Source of the DNA: Fonsecaea monophora
Taxonomy: Eukaryota > Ascomycota > Eurotiomycetes > Chaetothyriales > Herpotrichiellaceae
Direction: 5' to 3'
Assembly (NCBI RefSeq): GCF_001642475.1
Contig: NW_019174146.1
Coordinates: 1-15,888 of the forward strand
DNA length: 15,888 nucleotides
Below the pieces are notes generated by a model. It made no database searches. It was not told the origin of the DNA and was given only the letters and a program-made list of their open reading frames with translations. The position numbers were made by a program, and so were the translations under genes. Of the stretch, positions 1 through 8,860 are shown one piece after another. Positions within the stretch are counted from its first letter, which is position 1. Every line of letters starts with the position of its first letter.

Positions 1-5
1 CTGAG

Positions 6-115
6 GGAAGCTTCCTTCCCTCATCTTTGAGTTTCAGTTAAGATATACTATCAAGGAATACCTATACCTACCTGTACCTATCGCTACCCTCTGCCTATCT
101 ATGTAGGCCGTTCCT
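6..115 (+). repeat. Left terminal inverted repeat
   Basis: This 110-bp sequence recurs inverted at 14134-14246. By hand alignment about 102 of 113 columns match, with eight mismatches (seven of them transitions) and three single-base gaps. Its outer tip is the perfect palindrome GGAAGCTTCC. It is rich in short TACCT/CTATC blocks. Similarity fades just inside the CCGTTCCT at 108-115. The true outer end cannot be fixed because the window starts five bases upstream. Confidence 0.85.
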
Positions 116-360
116 GACATCACGCAGACTTGAGCCCGCGCCTTCATCTCGGCCATCCAATAGCCATGGTTTGTGTGCATCTTCTTGTGACAGGCTCTTG
201 TATATGACCAGCTGTGGCAGGATGGCTTGTTTCTCCATCTATTGTGGCGCACGCCGCGTCACGTGCGTACAGAAACTCGTCGCAGTACTTGGTCATTGTG
301 GAATTGACTCAGGACCGTAATCTGACCTCGTCACTGCCTTCCAGACCTCGCTGTCGTTTG

Positions 361-1629
361 TTTTGTATAGCTGTGTTGAGACTGTCCAATCAAGGATATT
401 CGCTCTCTCAGGGCTTCGATGTCGTGAAAGGCTCGGGTGGAACAGGACGATTCCTAGGAATACGTTCTTGTGTATCCGGCGAGGGCGGGCGAGGGGACTC
501 GGAATACACGAAATCTCGAGGAAACAGTCGAGAGAGATGATCAATGCGAAATCGTCACGAATCGCAAGCGTGATTTTACGCATATTCATGGTACTGGCTG
601 TCGATGGTCCTGCCGTATGTCCTGGAATTCCGTTGGTAAACGAGGCAGTGGAAATAAAGGCTTGATCCTTACTCTCAAGTCTCTCGAGCATACTGGCCAC
701 TCATGGAGCTAGAACTCATTGATATATGCTTGATATCGAGCGAGGCTTGAGGAGGTTCAGGCCGTAAAGGCACAGGTACAGGTTTGTGACGGTACGGCAC
801 ACTATGAAAAGGAGAACGCTCCCAAGTCATGTATTCCTATATACGAGATACTAAATTGGGAAAGAAACGAAAGAAGGAATAGGGACGGTCAGTGTAGCGC
901 GTTGTAAACACTGCGCGCTGACCGTATCCGCCAAGCCTCTCCAGGTTCAACCTACTAAGCCACAAGCAACCGAGTAGCCGATCAGAGCGCGTCATTTACC
1001 CATACAATGTACGGGACTATGTCAGCCGATCAGATCGCTTCCTCAGGTTTAGTCAGACCCGGACAGATCTGGGCATTTCGTGCTCACGGCCGTGACACCA
1101 GCGAGGATTGTTCCGCCCGCAGTTATTGTTTCAGACCAGGCAATGGCGGTTCTTTCATCGATAACAGAGTGTTTTCCATCATCGAAACACCAGATTTGCA
1201 GTTGGCACGCTGTTGAGGCTATGAAGGCGAAATTTCGCAGGATGGGCCATCGGACCGACGAAATCAAAGGCGATGTCGATCGCTTTGGAAACATCCTTGT
1301 GCGAGGCCTTTCTCACGTCGCCTGAGATTATATTAATGCCATGAGCGAAGAGACACCTTGAGAACAAGCGCAATTACCCGAAATGGCAACTGTCAGATTC
1401 AGATTATGTGGATCAGCAATGGTTCGAGAAGGAAAATCGCGTTGTTGCGCGATTCACGCCGGGCAGTTCCTCCTACCTTGCAGCACTACTTCAAGAGATC
1501 CTGTTGAACTGGAGAACCAATCCCTCGAACACTTCTTCATCTGCGGTGGTGGCTAAATGGGCCTCAAATTACCTCTACCCTCTTGGTCTCCAAGCCACCG
1601 GAACCTCGCGGTTCAAGCTCCAGAAGTGA
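361..1629 (+). pseudogene. Broken Mutator-like (FAR1/MULE) transposase
   Basis: This is a relic of a DDE transposase that would cut and move the TIR-bounded element. Its parts are in the family order but in several frames. A FAR1-like N-terminal strand (NQGYSLSQG near 388, then RSCVSGEGG near 460) is in one frame. A frameshift follows at about 510-540. The zinc-binding half comes next, with Cys codons at 599 and 611 and His codons at 689 and 698. After a TAG at 710-712 and a further TGA, the reading continues as NSLIYA and RARLEEVQAVKAQ, the usual post-zinc-finger segment. Positions 800-1080 are unrecognisable. A catalytic-core piece follows (PPAVIVSDQAMAVL, Asp codon at 1134; HQICSWHA with Cys 1197 and His 1206, the MULE C..WH signature). 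A tail frame runs 1378-1629. The first catalytic Asp and the final Glu cannot be assigned. It lies just inside the left TIR. The family call comes from motif recognition, not from a search. Confidence 0.75.
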
Positions 1630-2486
1630 CTGAATTAATGATAAAAAGACGGATATCCAATCGAAGAGATTCGAGAAACCTTGGAAAACTATGAACGCTC
1701 GCCAATCGACAGGTAAGGCGAGATCAGGAACAACAAGAATGAATAGGTTTATTCTCGGGAGAATCGATCTCTGCACAAAGTTGGAGGTGTTAGATTCCAC
1801 CGAACTTGCTGTGGTGCGAGTTGCGCATATACGAACTTGCACTTGAACTTGCGGTTCTGAGTCAGTCCCATCCGTCATTGTCCTCTCGTACACCGCGATA
1901 CCGTCAGCAACCAGATTACAGAAATAAACGCCGACGACGCCCACGAGTGGTGCCCAGGCTGGCGACGGATGATACCATTTCCGTCAAGTGGTTCCGTCAA
2001 GTGCCAGTACTTGAAGGCTGGCGCGTTCCTCGCCGAGGATCATCGAGGAAAAGTGTAGCATGTGTTAGGTTTTGAATATGGTGGGCGCCGCGACAACGCA
2101 CGGGCGTCTGGTAAGCAATGCACACGTCAGCTCTTGTAGTTCTCCATTGGAGGACGAGTAGGGCCACTTACAGCCATGTATCCGCGAAATACCAACTGAC
2201 GACAGATGCTTAGTTAATCCATGCCACGGCGTTCCTTTCAATTTCTCGCCTCTTCGGTCTAACGCATCAACTCAGTCCTGCGTGAGCTGGGCTTTGGACA
2301 TGGCCACTCCCGTCCTTGGAGATGGTGGCGGTGACCCAGCGCGAAGGAGCCCATATGAGGACCTACACCACGCAGCAGGTGCTGATAGGTGGGATTGCTG
2401 TATATTGTATTACCTATCTATAGTTCCTATAGATAACGACTCAACGCTTAGAGAAGGAGGAAGAACTAATTCCCACCTGAGTTAGG
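1630..2486. other. Stretch with no recognised gene
   Basis: Overlapping open frames exist on both strands (1564-1944 minus, 1806-2075 plus, 2282-2485 plus). They begin at non-ATG codons or lack recognisable motifs and intron signals. Part may be the eroded 3' end of the transposase. I see no RNA gene or strong repeat here. Confidence 0.5.
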
Positions 2487-2687
2487 TAGGAAGGGGCTCT
2501 TACAACTTCCCCCCTATACTATCACGTAAAGTAAGTATAAGGTAGGGTAGTGTAGACTTAAGTTCGCCCGGTAGCCTTGTGCTCTTAGCCTTGTACTCTC
2601 AGCCTTATGTACAATGCCTATTTATCCTTTGTATACTTATCCGGTCCTGCCTACATTTCTCTCCCGAGTCAGATGGGGAGTGTATGG
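2487..2687 (+). repeat. Diverged direct repeat, copy A
   Basis: This aligns with copy B at 8861-9048 over its full length, sharing blocks such as GTTCGCCCG, CAGCCTT, ATCCTTTG, TTATCCGGTC and GGGGAGTGTATGG. Copy A has an internal duplication of about 14 bp (two AGCCTTGT-type blocks around 2573-2595) that B lacks. The class is unknown. It could be LTR-like or a promoter/leader duplicated with a gene, but no primer-binding site or polyprotein follows it. Confidence 0.7.
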
Positions 2688-2777
2688 CTCCTTGGGCGAT
2701 TGCCTGTGACAGCCTGCTTGCGCCTCTTTTTCTTCTTCCTACTCTCCTCGTGGAGTAGTGTAGTCTCGTCATCTCCA

Positions 2778-3254
2778 CTAGGCTGTCGGCCTCGCGGAGG
2801 AGATTGCTACTCGCCAGAGTATGCGAGATTCAGCCACGAGGTATTCGGTTTCAGAGGCGAACGAAACAGTCTTGGAGTCTGTCACCCAAGAGAAGTGAGT
2901 ACCGTCAACTCGTGGCGACAAAGTAAGGGAACTTTCCCAGTGCGACTTCCGTCTGGAGCGTCGCAGCCTTTTGACCAGACTCATAAGGGTTTTCAGAACG
3001 GAGAAAAAGCCCTTCTGCTGGAGAGTGAAGTCTTCCTCGTGCTCGTCATTGTCATCGCCAGGCTCCTCGATGGCCTGGTGCACTTCTTCTTCCGATAGCT
3101 GCGCCTCTTCTTCTTCATCATCAGCGGCCGGTTGCTTCTCGATATCGTCGACCACTGGCTGCTACTAAATCTCCTCAACTGCAAGATCATGCTCCTTCGC
3201 GGCGACTAGCGCGCGTCTTGCTAGTCCCTCCACTGGTTCGTCCGTATTTTCATG
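2778..3254 (-). pseudogene. Acidic coding-like fragment with two stops
   Basis: On the minus strand one frame is open from about 3254 to 2778 except for two adjacent TAG codons at 3162-3167. The upstream part reads NTDEPVEGLARRALVAAKE. The downstream part is very acidic (DDEEEEAQLSEEE, then EPGDDNDEHEED) and then switches to a basic stretch (LVKRLRRSRRK). The acidic-to-basic layout continues across the stops, which suggests one former protein rather than two chance frames. The family is not recognised. A run of GAA/GAG/GAC codons can make such a frame by chance, so this is moderate evidence only. Confidence 0.4.
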
Positions 3255-3258
3255 TACT

Positions 3259-3645
3259 TCAAGAAACTAGGGTACATCCAATGTACTGTTGTAAAAATAG
3301 CTTGTCTGTGTTCCAGTTTGCACATCCCTCATGAAGCTCAATGGCCTCGGTGAGGTTCTCGTCGACCGTGTCATGTCGGTTCCCAGACAGCTTTCTGATA
3401 AGCTCAAGAACAATTCTTTTAGCTTTGCAGCGCCCGATGCAACTGAGCAGTCTATCGGAGTCTAGCTCGACGTACATCTCCTTTCCCAGTTTTTTTTGTA
3501 CTTGATAGTAAGCAATCTCGGCTGTTCGGGGTGTGGGTAAAACATGAGGTATGACAAGAAGGGCGAATAGGTATCGACGATTTACAGCCTGCTCGTGTAA
3601 ATGGAAATTGTGCGAGTGGTCTTGTCGAAACCGTGCGATATCCAT
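3259..3645 (-). pseudogene. Unidentified coding-like fragment
   Basis: A 128-codon minus-strand frame reads like an ordinary globular protein (for example EIAYYQVQKKLGKEMYVELD and CKAKRIVLELIRKLSG), with a balanced composition and no low-complexity run. It ends at a stop shortly before the acidic fragment at 2778-3254 on the same strand. The two could once have been neighbouring exons, but no clean splice pair joins them. The start is not ATG, and the first ~20 codons overlap the Trs120-like fragment on the other strand. Function unknown. Confidence 0.3.
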
Positions 3646-3812
3646 TCATATACAATCCTTTCGCGAAAGACAAATCCGTTGCACCTGCTCCTGTACTGGT
3701 GGCCAGGGAGCTGATCACCATTACAGTCGTCCTGCAGGATCCGCTTGAAGTGGGCATCATAATCGAGGAGATCAGCTTGCTGAGCGAAAGATGTGATTTT
3801 ACTCCCTCACGC
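3588..3812 (+). pseudogene. Fragment of TRAPPII subunit Trs120-like gene
   Basis: The translated + frame contains YPFIYNPFAKDKS at 3639, then PVLVARELITITVVLQDPLE and IIIEEISLL, ending near CDF at about 3800. This matches the Trs120/TRAPPC9 pattern I know: a (G)PFIYNPF opening, an acidic or neutral linker, then VLV.(G)E...TV.LQNP....V.IE.I.L. Trs120 is a subunit of the TRAPPII complex, which activates Rab GTPases at the late Golgi, and is over 1000 residues long in fungi; only ~75 codons are present. The matching frame starts at a clean AG acceptor (TTTACAG, ending 3587), so the copy seems to begin at an exon edge with intron sequence upstream. Beyond 3812 the frame runs on to a stop at 3915-3917 but no longer resembles Trs120. 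No promoter or start codon is present, so it is non-functional as a Trs120. Confidence 0.6.
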
Positions 3813-4206
3813 CACAGGTTCGCACCACACGGCGATTTCCTGACAAGCACAAAGCATTGCGGGTGCGTGGGTATCAATGATAATTCTTTCGTCGAATCTT
3901 GTGTGAGCCTTGGGTAGTTGGTTTTTGTCGATCTTCCCGGCCGCAGGGGATGTTGATGATGGTCGCCCTCGGCCTCGAAAAATAATGACCGGGATGGCTG
4001 TCGTGGTTCAAGAGTGTTTCGGGAGAATGCATACCCCGCGCTCAGACTTGGTGATGTTGTGATCTTGTGCCATATTGCATTGTTAGCCAGCGATACAAAT
4101 TCTCGAATGTAGTAGTCACGCAACAGAATCCATTTTTGCCAGTACTTGGCAGCGACCATGGCCAGGGAACACTGATCAGTTTCAGTATGCTCCGAATTTC
4201 CCTGAA

Positions 4207-4308
4207 CTAGTGACCCGCTCTGCCAATATGTCCCAATAGCGCAGCGAAGGTAAACAAAATGAGCAGCAAGACAGTAATAGTAACGAAGGACAAGAACGAG
4301 CGTGGCAT
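4207..4308 (-). CDS. Tiny hydrophobic ORF, possible membrane-anchor exon
   Basis: An ATG at 4308 opens a 33-codon minus-strand frame (MPRSFLSFVTITVLLLILF...) made of a short basic start and one long hydrophobic segment, then GHIGRAGH and a stop. The shape fits a signal anchor or the first exon of a type II membrane protein. It is too short to be convincing alone and no downstream exon was found. It could be a chance frame. Confidence 0.2.
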   Translation of the reverse strand: MPRSFLSFVTITVLLLILFTFAALLGHIGRAGH

Positions 4309-4461
4309 CAAGGGCAACCTAAGCGAGAGTGCAGAGTGCCTGTAAAGAGTAGTGAAGGTCAGTATGCACACCAGCCAGACGTGGCAGTTGGTTTGGAATT
4401 CTGTCTCTCTGGTGAAACCAATGAGGTTTGAAGGCATAGGGAGTTGTAATTCCTACAGGTT

Positions 4462-4493
4462 GGCTCTGCAAATTACAGGCTCTGTAAATTACT
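4462..4493 (+). repeat. 16-bp tandem duplication
   Basis: GGCTCTGCAAATTACA at 4462-4477 is followed at once by GGCTCTGTAAATTACT at 4478-4493, differing at two positions. This is a small local slippage duplication. Confidence 0.8.
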
Positions 4494-4508
4494 TATTTAA
4501 TGTCTTGA

Positions 4509-4817
4509 GTCTCGAGCCTTGTGGGTGACAATGGTGGCAGATATGGACTCGCACTCGGTCCTTGGTACGAGATCCCTGAACTCAACCGCCGTGGTGCTCT
4601 TCGAAGTCCTTCAATGTATAATATGCTTGTGCGTCCATATGAGCGATCAACGACACCAACACTGGTCCTCACGGCTTCCGACTCTCTCCGACAACGCCCC
4701 TTGACACTTGAAGACGACGAGCTACCGTCTCAAGCAACCGTTGCATTTGCTCGGAGCAGCAGCGGGGCTCGTGTGTATCGATGTCCACCGACTACGGAAC
4801 GGCCATCAAGAAGATAG
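4509..4817 (+). pseudogene. Unidentified exon-like fragment
   Basis: This is a + strand open frame with no ATG near its beginning. It reads like a real protein segment: YGLALGPWYEIPELNRRG, SMYNMLVRPYERSTTPTLV, then LEDDELPSQATVAFARSSSG. Composition is balanced with no repeat content. A TGA at 4506-4508 closes it upstream and a TAG at 4815-4817 ends it. It is best explained as an exon or a captured gene piece. I do not recognise the family. Its neighbour upstream on the same strand is the Trs120-like fragment, about 700 bp away, and I see no sign that they share a parent gene. Confidence 0.35.
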
Positions 4818-5640
4818 AAGTCTTCTTCTTAATAGTCAAGCAAGAGGAGAATTCTAGCGACCAGAGCCTTGACTTCAACGCATGTTCAACATGGAGACAT
4901 AGGTGATTGAGGTGGCGACGCTGAGTTTTATGTATCCGAACGAAACCACCAGCGGCGCCCCGATTCCCAACCTGTACTGCACGGGCGAACTCTCTGGAAT
5001 CTGTAAGTGCTTTTGGTGGGATAGATAAAATCTCAAGCCTGATACGTGGGTTATCAGTTTTTCGGGTCAATGGCTGATCATCTTTCTCTTTTCTGCTAGT
5101 CTACAACGAATAGCCGGGCGCGGTGGTGAGGTTATCGACAGCATGCTGATCAGCTGGTGTCCGCCGTCCCTATGGACAGAGGGTGGTAGCTGACAGTTGA
5201 ATCCTCGATCAGACGCTGTCAACCTCGTGTCGGAAGTTGTTCACACAGCCTACCTCGGGGTAACATCGGAACGGTTATAAACGGCTGGCGCTAATTGCAA
5301 CGTCCGGTACAGGGCTCCACCGCGCCCCATTCGCTCATCAGCCACGACGAGGCGAAGCCTCGCTTCACTCACCAGCCACATCGGAGCCATTCCATTCCAT
5401 GTCGACATTTCCAGAAGTCCTCGACACGTGAGAAATAAGTAACAAGACAAGAAATCATGCTCACACACAGCAGTAGACAGCAGCGACAGTGCTAGCTTTG
5501 CTCGCTCATGCTCTCGCACGTCCGCCGGCCGTTCTATTGTGTGCCACCCATTGATGACATCAAGATAGGGGATGCGCTCCACAGGACATAAAAGCTGGTG
5601 AGATGATTCGGCCGCTGATGGACACACCTCGTTTCTGTCG
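4818..5640. other. Stretch with no recognised gene
   Basis: Two minus-strand open frames exist (4792-5070 and 5250-5627). The first includes a natural-looking stretch (RIRLEILSIPPKALTDSREF). Neither has an ATG start in a good context, splice signals or a recognisable domain, so neither is called. Confidence 0.5.
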
Positions 5641-6241
5641 CAGCGACCCAGGGAGATTCAGGGGTGCTGGTCTGCTACAGGTTCAGAGCGCCGGAACCAG
5701 AACCAATTTTTTGAACGCGCTGGCTAGGCGTTTTCCCCATGCTGCAGCGAAGATCTGCCGAGAGGAGATCTGAAAACGGCCAATTAGTGGTCCCCACAAA
5801 TTTTTGGGGGGCTTTTGATTGGCCGATCACTATCCGCCGAGCGTCATCAGTCAACGGTTTTTGCCTTGGCGGGAGGCCTCACTGATCATCCAATCAGAGA
5901 CTCAATGGCCGTCTCACGTGTACAGACGCGCTCGTGCGCCACCATCAGCCACAGAGACCACCTGGCCTGTCGGGTCGACCTGGATTATCTACACACCGTG
6001 TGATGGGTGGGCGTCATGAAGGTGGGAGCCGTAAAATCTGAAAAACAGAAGTAATGGAGTAAATTACCTAGTATGAAGAAACAAAAGAAATGACCCCATC
6101 AACGACATGATCAATGCCAGCGCCTTGCGATCCCAAGACTAGCGAACGCCATATCGCGGCCGTGATAAAGGAAGCAGAACTTGCTCATGCTCACCACAGC
6201 ACATGACCGCGCCCGCGTCTGTTGCCGTTTCCTGATTACAT
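5641..6241 (+). promoter_or_regulatory. Promoter-like non-coding region with CCAAT boxes
   Basis: There are several CCAAT-type pentamers in either orientation: CCAAT at 5703, GGCCAATTAG near 5779, GATTGGCC near 5817 and ATCCAATCAG near 5888. There is also a CACGTG at about 5915 and a near-palindrome CCCCACAAATTTTTGGGG at 5792-5809. Such clustering is common in fungal 5' regions. The only ATG frame directly downstream is the weak secreted-protein candidate at 6242, so the target is uncertain. The short + frames in this region are not convincing genes. Confidence 0.35.
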
Positions 6242-6427
6242 ATGATTCCCTTCCCCTCCTTTCTCCCATCAAATGTCGCCATTGTACTAGCGTCCCTACT
6301 AATTACCTCAACCTGTCTAGGCGCTTACGGACCTGGTCAGACACCTAAAATCAAGAGTCCTCTCTCAACTAAAGGAAAAACTGGAAATCACCGTTCCTGC
6401 CAGCAGGATGTCATGGCGAAAGGGTAA
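6242..6427 (+). CDS. Candidate small secreted protein
   Basis: This is an ATG-started 61-residue frame. The N-terminus looks like a signal peptide: a short polar start, a hydrophobic core (VAIVLASLLITSTCLG) and a likely cleavage near Gly-Ala-Tyr at residues 27-29. The mature part would be about 33 residues, basic, with one cysteine (RSCQ); the other cysteine is within the leader. It follows a CCAAT-rich region. An effector-like or hydrophobin-like role is not supported: there are too few cysteines. The frame could also be the first exon of a longer gene, or chance. Confidence 0.3.
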   Translation: MIPFPSFLPSNVAIVLASLLITSTCLGAYGPGQTPKIKSPLSTKGKTGNHRSCQQDVMAKG

Positions 6428-6511
6428 GGGGGTAAGGAAGGCAGAGCAAGGGCCGTTGAAATGGATGTCGTCGCTGGAAGGGTGGCTGTCCTTTGGAGGG
6501 CCCCGGGGGCT

Positions 6512-6528
6512 GGGGGGGGGGGGGGGGG
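6512..6528 (+). repeat. Poly(G) tract, 17 bases
   Basis: A run of seventeen G follows CCCCGGGGGCT and is followed by CTGG. On the other strand it encodes polyproline in an open frame (6411-6656) that I do not call as a gene. Such runs are prone to length errors in sequencing. Confidence 0.9.
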
Positions 6529-6739
6529 CTGGTAGTTAAGGCGATGTTGGAATGAGCCTGGGGGGCAACATTGTTCCCATCGCCCTCAGCGTCGATCTTG
6601 CGGCGATGAATGTAGTGTCCTGTGTCACGGACCTGGTCCGTTGGCACGTTGATCACGTTTTACTTGAGATATTGTTCACGCAATAGAACCTCAACCCTTT
6701 TAGATAGTCCTTCGTACTGCAATTTGATCACTTCATTGC

Positions 6740-7499
6740 CTATTGAGGCTGTTCGCATGGATCAGATCTGCGATCGTGATATCTTATGTGCAGATGACTG
6801 TCGAGACCTGGCTGTGGAAGCGTAGACATGGAAGGAAGCTTCACCGAGCCCTGATCGTAGGGCGAAAACTGCTCTTTGTCATCCTGCTCTTCCACGAAAC
6901 CGTTGTTGCCGTCAGGCCAGGAGTGTGCATTGGTATCGGGGTTCCCGGCACTCCAAGGACGCCCATCGACGTTAGGGGTCCTGTCAGAGTCGGAAGAACC
7001 TCCTGGAGTGTCGGGAGAGTCCTCGGTAGGCTCCTCATTGGCATCTGCTCGTTTTCGCAGCCGCCGGCTTTTTTCCGTGGGTTTTTTCCCTGCGTGTACT
7101 CTTTAGTTTCCATTCAAGCTAATTTCAGTTCTTCGTCGGAAAGGCGCATCTAGTGTGGGACTACTTACAGCAGTTGCGTCCAGCAAGGCGGGTTTGTATC
7201 TTTCTGCGTGTTGCGCGGTGCCTGACCAGGGTCCAATTCTCGTTCTCTTGGGCGTGTTTAAGGGACGACCTCGGGCGCCTCCAGTTGGACATGACGGACA
7301 CATGGCCTAGTGTCAGTTTCCTGAACGTCTTTGCTAGCCCTCCATCATTCTCCTTAGCTCGGCCTTTGACTTGGGTCAGCCTGGTACGAGTCTGCCCAGG
7401 ACCAGATCGCTTGGTACAGCGCGAGGGCGGGTGGTCAGCGTCTGCATCGTAGGGATCATGAGCTGATCGCAGGGGAAACTCTGGACGGGCGAACGCCAT
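6740..7499 (-). CDS. Two-exon gene for a 226-residue protein of unknown function
   Basis: This is the best gene model in the window. The start ATG at 7499-7497 lies in a strong context (CCACCATGG). Exon 1 runs 7499-7169 and exon 2 runs 7089-6740, ending in TAG. The intron at 7168-7090 is 79 nt, with donor GTAAGTAG, candidate branch sites CTGAAAT or AACTAAAG, and acceptor ACGCAG. Splicing creates a Trp codon, keeps the frame and gives 681 coding bases. Exon 1 begins MAFARPEFPLRSAHDPYDAD and then becomes basic (NWRRPRSSLKH, TRRKIQTRL). The junction region is strongly basic (KKPTEKSRRLRKRADANEE). It is followed by an acidic, Pro/Ser/Asp-rich and probably disordered tail (EDSPDTPGGSSDSDRTPNVD). 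The basic blocks suggest nuclear targeting or nucleic-acid binding, but that is inference. No known domain is recognised. Upstream minus-strand sequence contains a TATA-like GTATACTTTTAA (about 7820-7831) and a T15 run. An alternative is a gene fragment whose splice signals survive. Confidence 0.5.
7090..7168 (-). other. Spliceosomal intron of the 6740-7499 gene
   Basis: The donor GTAAGT (from 7168) and acceptor CAG (ending 7090) are both near consensus. The 79-nt length is ordinary for a filamentous fungus. The intron contains in-frame stops, and removing it joins two long frames in the same phase. Confidence 0.55.
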
Positions 7500-8860
7500 G
7501 GTGGAAAGGATGGCAGACGTACTACCCTCAACAAAGTCCAATTGAGTTCGCAAGGCTTGGGGAGAACCCAAGAGAGGGTGTGTATGATGGTGAGAATCTT
7601 ACTTGTGGATAGGAGGGGCGTGTGGTACTTATTTTCTGGGAGGGCGGCCAGCCTCTTTGACTTGCGGGTCCGTCGGGGCTCTCCTGATGCCGAGCCACCT
7701 ATCACGACAACGCGAAACAGGCAGCGAGCAGGTGGAACACGGTCTCGGTGACGCAATGTCTAGGCCTTGGCATGGGTCCGGTTTCGGGTTATAGAAAGAC
7801 GATCTCAACCCGTTCTAGGAATTAAAAGTATACTACAGTGGGCGAATGCCCCTCGACCCCGCACACAGCACACTTGTCCTGCTACTTCGGGTGTCGCAGC
7901 TTCATGCACTTCGCACCCCATTTGAAGCCCGACAGAGGCTTCGATCCAACTCGCGACGGGCTTGACACGCACGAAAACCCCGTTTACAGCCTCACAACTC
8001 GGGCGTCAAAAAAAAAAAAAAAGATTTTTCCCGAATGTCCGGCCATTCACCATTGGCTATGTACACCGCTTTTTCTTCCTTGCTTTTGATTTTGTCATTT
8101 CTTGCTCCCTTACTCCCCCCTCCGATTGGTAGATTACTCCCGGAAAGCCCCTCTTATGCTTCACTGCATGTTTGTCCGGTGACCATTTGTGAGAAGAGGT
8201 CGTTTCTGGTCCTCTCCACGTGTCTCACACTGGTTTCCTTTTTGCCTCTTTTGCTTTGTTAAAGAGTAAGTCCGTCATGTAATTATCCGAGATCCTTACC
8301 GATGTGTACTAGCTCGGCCTGTAACGCACGACTCCTTTCAAAGTGTAGCTTTTCTCTGTCGCCAACGTCCGAGATGTATTAGTTGCCCCACCTCTTGAGG
8401 ACTGTAGGCTGCATGCACCGGCAGTGCAGGCGGGTCGGGCTCGGGGCTCCCTACATCCAATGACTTGAGCAACGGCCATACCGCCTCGACCGCCCGCACC
8501 CTCGACTTTGTCCTCGAGGTCGAGAACTGTCCAGCTTGGGTGATTGACCAACACACTTCTATCACCGAGATGGAGAAATGCCGGTCTGGGCGAAGGTACG
8601 ACGCGACATCTGCCAGGTTGCTGTTCGGATTTGAGTGGGTAAAAAAGAATCCCTCGTGACCGAGACTAAAAGAGCGGCTAACACATGGAGTTGCATCACA
8701 GGCAAGACGGTCATTCATGACGAGCATTGGCTGTATCCTTCGGCCTTTTGATTAACCGTCATCAAATGACGATGTCACACTTTTTACAGCCTCTGAGAAC
8801 AAAGGTGTGTCCCAAACCGATGGTACCTGGTAATGGAAAGACCCTTCATGCATATCTTAG
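7500..8860. other. Upstream region of the minus gene; otherwise no recognised gene
   Basis: On the minus strand this includes a possible upstream exon (a GEPRRTRKSKRLAALPENK frame near 7690-7630) with a candidate 47-nt intron (donor GTAAGATT near 7602, acceptor CCCCAAG near 7556) that would also join exon 1 in phase. This offers an alternative longer N-terminus, but no ATG is found in that frame. The rest holds a poly(A) run and short frames on both strands (8338-8727 minus, 8465-8659 plus) without recognisable domains. Confidence 0.3.
8008..8022 (+). repeat. Poly(A) tract, 15 bases
   Basis: This is an uninterrupted run of fifteen A, which is poly(T) on the minus strand. It lies about 510 bases upstream of the ATG of the minus-strand gene. 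T-rich runs are common in fungal promoters. It could equally be the tail of an old retrotransposed sequence, but no target duplication was seen. Confidence 0.9.

Noticed and set aside
3452..4159. 235-codon minus-strand open frame
   Set aside because: It is the shadow of the Trs120-like + frame over much of its length, starts at a non-ATG codon and has no domain pattern.
6411..6656. Proline-rich minus-strand gene
   Set aside because: The polyproline comes from the G17 tract and there is no ATG start. The upstream piece (INVPTDQVRDTGHYIHRRK) looks natural but could not be joined by good splice sites.
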